Shown here: positions 5,670 through 8,814 of the stretch, piece by piece
Position numbering within the stretch: position 1 is the stretch's first letter
Layout of the letters: the number at the start of each line of letters is the position of its first letter
Origin: Nitrospirae bacterium RBG_16_43_11
GTDB taxonomy: Bacteria > Nitrospirota > 9FT-COMBO-42-15 > HDB-SIOI813
Reading direction: 5' to 3'
NCBI GenBank assembly: GCA_001805165.1
Contig: MHEI01000077.1
Span: forward strand, 3,371-12,184
DNA length: 8,814 nucleotides
Made by a program: the position numbers and the translations under genes
Notes under the pieces: model-generated
The model's database searches: none
Told to the model about the DNA's origin: nothing
What the model saw: the letters and a program-made list of their open reading frames with translations, nothing else

Positions 5670-6635
5670 TTATGAAACAGATTGATACGGGGAACTGTGG
5701 AGGGCTTTAACAATCCATGATCTCCATTCACTATGCTGCAAACTGCGCCAGGCCCTCTCTACATTGTCTCTATCCTTGAAAATACCGAAAACTGTTGAAC
5801 CACTCCCTGACATCAATGCACATATTGCCCCACAGGCAACCATCTCATCTTTGATCTTCGTTATAACAGGATATCTCTGTATCACCACCCCCTCAAGATC
5901 GTTAACAGGCAACAACCAGATTTTATTGCCTTCAAGCCTAAAGCCGTCAGGCACAAAAATTTTAATATTTACATCACCGTTTGTCAACTCCAATTTTGGC
6001 TGCACCAATGGACCTATCCATATATCACCATTTTGGTGTATACGACTACACTTGTCATTAACAGCAGAAATATCAACCTGACTGTAAACCCAGGCAGTTG
6101 AAACAAGGATACCCGGGTTAACAAGTAAATACCAGTAATCTGTTTCATTGGATAATTGGAGTAGCTCATCACCTCTGCCAAATCCGGCGGCAGTGGGCCC
6201 ACCGATAAAAAATGGGACATCGCTTCCAATCTCCCTGCCAATATTGATAAGCTTGTCATTCGAAAAACCAAGTCCCCAGAGAGCATTCAGCCCTGCTAAT
6301 GCCGCCGCAGCGTCACTGCTTCCTCCTCCAAGCCCTGCGGCAACAGGAATATTTTTTTTAAGATTTATCCTTGCCCCCGCTTTTATATTTGCAAATTCCC
6401 TCAACCTTAAGGCTGCCTTATAAACCAGGTTATTCTCATCTGCAGGGACATCAGGAGAGGAGCATATTATTTCAAGATTATCTGACCTTTCAATAAGAAG
6501 TTCATCAAACAGGTCTACTGCCTGCATAATAGTGATAATATCGTGATAGCCATCCCACCTCTTTCCTTTTATATGTAATAGTAGATTTATCTTGGCAGGA
6601 GTTCTTATACTAACAGATGCCGGTGAAACTGTCAC
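5670..6635 (-). CDS. ispE: 4-diphosphocytidyl-2-C-methyl-D-erythritol kinase
   Basis: IspE phosphorylates CDP-methylerythritol with ATP in the non-mevalonate (MEP) route to isoprenoid precursors. It is a cytoplasmic GHMP kinase. Visible motifs are PAKINLLL at 13-20 with Lys15, DGYH at 28-31 in the substrate pocket, the ATP loop PVAAGLGGGSSDAA at 97-110, catalytic Asp139 in GSDVPFF, and the third GHMP motif LMSGSGSTVFG at 274-284. The protein has 321 residues against about 280-300 usually. The excess seems to lie at about 190-240, between TAWVYSQ and NDLEGVV, where relatives have a shorter link. The start is GTG at 6635, with an AAAGGA site 6 bases upstream. It overlaps the regulator's TGA stop as GTGA, so translation is probably coupled to that gene. 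spoVG follows after 23 bases. The identification is firm despite the extra segment. Confidence 0.95.
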   Translation of the reverse strand: MTVSPASVSIRTPAKINLLLHIKGKRWDGYHDIITIMQAVDLFDELLIERSDNLEIICSSPDVPADENNLVYKAALRLREFANIKAGARINLKKNIPVAAGLGGGSSDAAAALAGLNALWGLGFSNDKLINIGREIGSDVPFFIGGPTAAGFGRGDELLQLSNETDYWYLLVNPGILVSTAWVYSQVDISAVNDKCSRIHQNGDIWIGPLVQPKLELTNGDVNIKIFVPDGFRLEGNKIWLLPVNDLEGVVIQRYPVITKIKDEMVACGAICALMSGSGSTVFGIFKDRDNVERAWRSLQHSEWRSWIVKALHSSPYQSVS

Positions 6636-8020
6636 TCTTCATCCTTTGACAGATTATATTTGGAAAGCCTGTAGCGGAATGATCTTAAGTCAACCCTGAG
6701 GAGATCTGCTGCATCTTTTTTAACCCCTCCAGTCATATCAAGCGCCTTGAGAATGAAATTCCGCTCTATCTCCATAAGGATTCCCTCCATATCAACACCC
6801 CCGGCAGGTATCTCTGTTGACATAGGCACTTTATATGGTATCCCTCTCTGAAGGCATTCATCTATGATATACTCCTCCATAACAGGGCCTCTCCCCAATG
6901 TTGCTGCACGTTCTATTACATTCTCAAGTTCACGGACATTACCCTTCCACTGAAAATGAATCATTTTCTGCATGGCTTCCGGCGACATACCTTTAATTTC
7001 CCGACCTATCAGTCGGCTATATTTTGAAAGAAAATGCTCTACGAGGAGCGGTATATCATCTTTCCTCTCTCTCAGAGGAGGCATCTCAACCGGGATTACA
7101 TCAAGCCTGTAAAAGAGGTCTTCCCTGAAATTCCCTTCTGCAACAGCCTTTTTAAGGTCTCTGTTCGTTGCTGCTATAATCCTTACATCAACCTTTATCT
7201 CCTGGTTTCCACCGACCCGTTTAACGGATTTATCCTCAAGGACACGCAGCAGCTTTACCTGGAAATTATGAGGTATGTCTCCAATCTCATCAAGAAATAC
7301 AGTTCCGCCATTCGCTGACTCAAAGATACCTTCCTTACTGGCAATTGCCCCTGTAAACGAACCTTTAATATGTCCGAATAATTCACTTTCAAAAAGTCCC
7401 TCCGGAATGGCGCTGCAATTTATTGCAACAAATGGACGGTCCTTTCTGTGACCATAATTATGTATCGCCCTTGCAACCAACTCCTTGCCTGTCCCTGACT
7501 CACCTGTTATCAGGACATTACTGGGACTGTCTGCAATCTTAATTATTAATTCTATTATATTTACTATTGAAGGGCTTTTGCCTACGATACCACCGATTAC
7601 CCCTGATGTAGTCCACTCCTGAATCTTCCTTTTCAGGATCAGATTCTCTTCCCTCAATCTTCGCTTTTCGAGGGCATTTCTTACAATTAGTTTGACCTCT
7701 TCGATCTTGAACGGCTTTGTTAAATAATCATATGCCCCCTGCTTCATGGCCTCAACAGCCGTCTCTGTAGAAGCATAAGCTGTAATCATAATAACAACTG
7801 TCTCAGGAGCGCTTTCTTTAACGGTCTTTAATACATCAATTCCGTCAATCTGGGGCATCCTCAAGTCTGTAATAACTATGTCAAATGTCTTCTGTCCTAT
7901 TTGCTCGAGCGCTTCCCTGCCATTAGCTGCTGAAGTTACTTCATGACTCTCTTTCTGAAGCATAATGGTAAGAAATTCCCGCATCCCCCGCTCATCATCA
8001 ACTACAAGAATCTTACCCAA
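6632..8020 (-). CDS. Sigma-54-dependent response regulator, NtrC family, PilR-like
   Basis: This 462-residue transcription activator has three domains. The receiver (about 1-120) has acidic residues DDE at 8-10, phospho-acceptor Asp52 in TDLRMP, Thr80 and Lys102. The AAA+ sigma-54 activation domain (about 143-370) has Walker A GESGTGKE at 173-180, GSFTGA at 220-225, Walker B VFLDEIGD at 241-248, and arginine-finger region FREDLFYRLD at 298-307. The Fis-type helix-turn-helix is at about 415-456. The sigma-54 contact loop is GSFTGA instead of the common GAFTGA, a variant I recall from PilR proteins. The ending SFRYRLSKYNL also resembles PilR, the activator of type IV pilin genes, but the targets are not shown. 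The start is TTG at 8020: an in-frame stop precedes it directly, and GGAGG (8031-8027) is 6 bases away. The partner kinase lies 70 bases upstream. Confidence 0.93.
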   Translation of the reverse strand: MGKILVVDDERGMREFLTIMLQKESHEVTSAANGREALEQIGQKTFDIVITDLRMPQIDGIDVLKTVKESAPETVVIMITAYASTETAVEAMKQGAYDYLTKPFKIEEVKLIVRNALEKRRLREENLILKRKIQEWTTSGVIGGIVGKSPSIVNIIELIIKIADSPSNVLITGESGTGKELVARAIHNYGHRKDRPFVAINCSAIPEGLFESELFGHIKGSFTGAIASKEGIFESANGGTVFLDEIGDIPHNFQVKLLRVLEDKSVKRVGGNQEIKVDVRIIAATNRDLKKAVAEGNFREDLFYRLDVIPVEMPPLRERKDDIPLLVEHFLSKYSRLIGREIKGMSPEAMQKMIHFQWKGNVRELENVIERAATLGRGPVMEEYIIDECLQRGIPYKVPMSTEIPAGGVDMEGILMEIERNFILKALDMTGGVKKDAADLLRVDLRSFRYRLSKYNLSKDEE

Positions 8021-8031
8021 CTATAACCTCC
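8021..8031 (-). promoter_or_regulatory. Ribosome-binding site that fixes the TTG start of the response regulator
   Basis: GGAGG at 8031-8027 stands 6 bases before TTG at 8020-8018. The in-frame codon just before the TTG is the stop TAG (8023-8021), so no longer product is possible. Starting at the next internal ATG would remove the receiver's essential acidic residues. The TTG start is therefore well supported. Confidence 0.8.
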
Positions 8032-8090
8032 AATCTAATTACATATAGCCTTCAGTTGATGCTCAAAAATGACCAAGTCAACTGCTTATA

Positions 8091-8814
8091 TTACTCCATT
8101 GGCAAGTATATTGTAAACTGCGCCCCCTTGCCGGGTTTACTCTTCACATATATCCTGCCGTCGTGCTCTTCAATTATCCTGTGGACTATGGATAAACCAA
8201 GGCCTGAACCAGCTTCCTTAGTTGTAAAAAATGGGACAAAAATCTTCTCGAGGATACCTTCATTTATACCTTGCCCTGTATCCTTGAAAATTATCTCTGC
8301 CCATTCCCTTGATTTCGAAACCTCGTTACCACTTTTCACACCACTCATCCTCGAACTTATGGTTAATACACCTCCGTCAGGCATAGCCTGAACAGCATTC
8401 ATAGACAGATTCCAGAACACCTGAGATATCTGGTGCGGATCAACTGATAATAAAAGCGTTTCTTCTTTAAACTCAGTCTGTGCATGAATATCAGCATTCC
8501 TGTAAACATCGCTGTTTTTTAATAAATTAATTGTGTCAATCAACAGGTCATTCAAATCCATTAGCTTCTTCTGTGGAGGGTTAGGTCTGGCATACGTAAG
8601 AAACTCTGTAATAGTAGTATTAAGCCTGTCCATTTCTCTCAGGGCAATCTCCATAAGGTAAGCGTTATCACCCTGCAGGGATAATTCTTCCTTCAAAATC
8701 TGCATAGAACCGCTGAGCGATGCAAGTGGATTCCTTATCTCGTGTGCCATCCCTGCTGCAACCTCTCCAATCATAGCCATCTTCTCCCTCTTCTTTACTT
8801 CTCTCTCCATCTCC
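8091..8814 (-). CDS. Sensor histidine kinase, C-terminal catalytic part, PilS/NtrB-like; N-terminus beyond window edge
   Basis: This fragment is the transmitter part of a two-component sensor kinase, most likely the partner of the adjacent sigma-54 response regulator. Numbering from the ATG at 8810, the dimerisation and phospho-acceptor domain covers about 10-78 with the H-box AAGMAHEIRNPLASL and phosphorylated His23. The ATP-binding domain follows, with N-box WNLSMNA (Asn134, Asn138), G1 DTGQG at 177-181, F-box FVPFFTT at 191-197 and G2 GSGLGL at 201-206. The protein ends at 239 with TAA at 8093-8091. The frame stays open to the window edge (GAG before this ATG), and such kinases normally carry N-terminal sensing or membrane domains, so the ATG at 8810 is probably internal. 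The input signal cannot be seen. PilS is a reasonable guess because of the neighbour, but NtrB- or AtoS-like kinases look similar here. Confidence 0.93.
   Translation of the reverse strand, partial: EMEREVKKREKMAMIGEVAAGMAHEIRNPLASLSGSMQILKEELSLQGDNAYLMEIALREMDRLNTTITEFLTYARPNPPQKKLMDLNDLLIDTINLLKNSDVYRNADIHAQTEFKEETLLLSVDPHQISQVFWNLSMNAVQAMPDGGVLTISSRMSGVKSGNEVSKSREWAEIIFKDTGQGINEGILEKIFVPFFTTKEAGSGLGLSIVHRIIEEHDGRIYVKSKPGKGAQFTIYLPME

Noticed and set aside
6014..6286. Minus-strand 90-codon frame inside ispE
   Set aside because: It is an alternative frame within the IspE coding region, whose own frame is continuous with all kinase motifs; no ribosome-binding or family evidence.
8053..8084. 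Inverted repeat CAGTTGA/TCAACTG in the gap between the kinase and the regulator
   Set aside because: Only 7 bp with an 18-base loop and no T-run; too weak for a terminator and plausible by chance. The TTGACT within it has no suitable -10 box at normal distance.

Overview
The window holds ten genes, nine protein-coding and one tRNA. All lie on the minus strand, so transcription runs from high to low coordinates. Genes are packed closely and the largest gap is 152 bases (5143-5294). Content is core bacterial metabolism and translation with a two-component system at the upstream end. The mix (NtrC/PilR-type regulator, SpoVG, CTC-form L25, K+-dependent-type membrane pyrophosphatase, MEP pathway, moderate GC) suggests a Gram-negative anaerobe-like lineage such as Desulfobacterota or Nitrospirota. 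That placement is inferred from gene content and recalled synteny and was not tested.

Layout in order of transcription: (1) 8814-6632, the C-terminal part of a sensor histidine kinase and a sigma-54-dependent response regulator that resembles PilS/PilR. (2) 6635-5377, ispE (isoprenoid precursor synthesis), whose GTG start overlaps the regulator's stop codon, then spoVG. (3) 5366-5295, tRNA-Gln(UUG), beginning 10 bases after spoVG. (4) 5287-5160, a long imperfect palindrome of about 128 bp filling the gap before prs. (5) 5142-2851, prs (PRPP synthase), rplY (ribosomal protein L25) and pth (peptidyl-tRNA hydrolase). (6) 2819-1, hppA (ion-pumping pyrophosphatase) and ychF (ribosome-associated ATPase), with ychF cut off by the window edge.

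The genes fit a growth and translation cluster: a tRNA, a 5S-rRNA-binding ribosomal protein, the enzyme that recycles peptidyl-tRNA and a ribosome-bound ATPase. Prs supplies PRPP for nucleotides, and the pyrophosphatase recovers energy from the PPi released by biosynthesis. ispE supplies isoprenoid precursors.

I found no CRISPR array, transposase, toxin-antitoxin pair, phage gene or defence system, and no convincing undescribed protein system. The most unusual element is the palindrome between tRNA-Gln and prs, which looks like a non-autonomous mobile element (MITE) or a large RNA hairpin. Smaller points of interest are a possible CTG start for pth, an extra segment in IspE, the insertion of hppA between pth and ychF, and the coupling of a PilR-like regulator to ispE.
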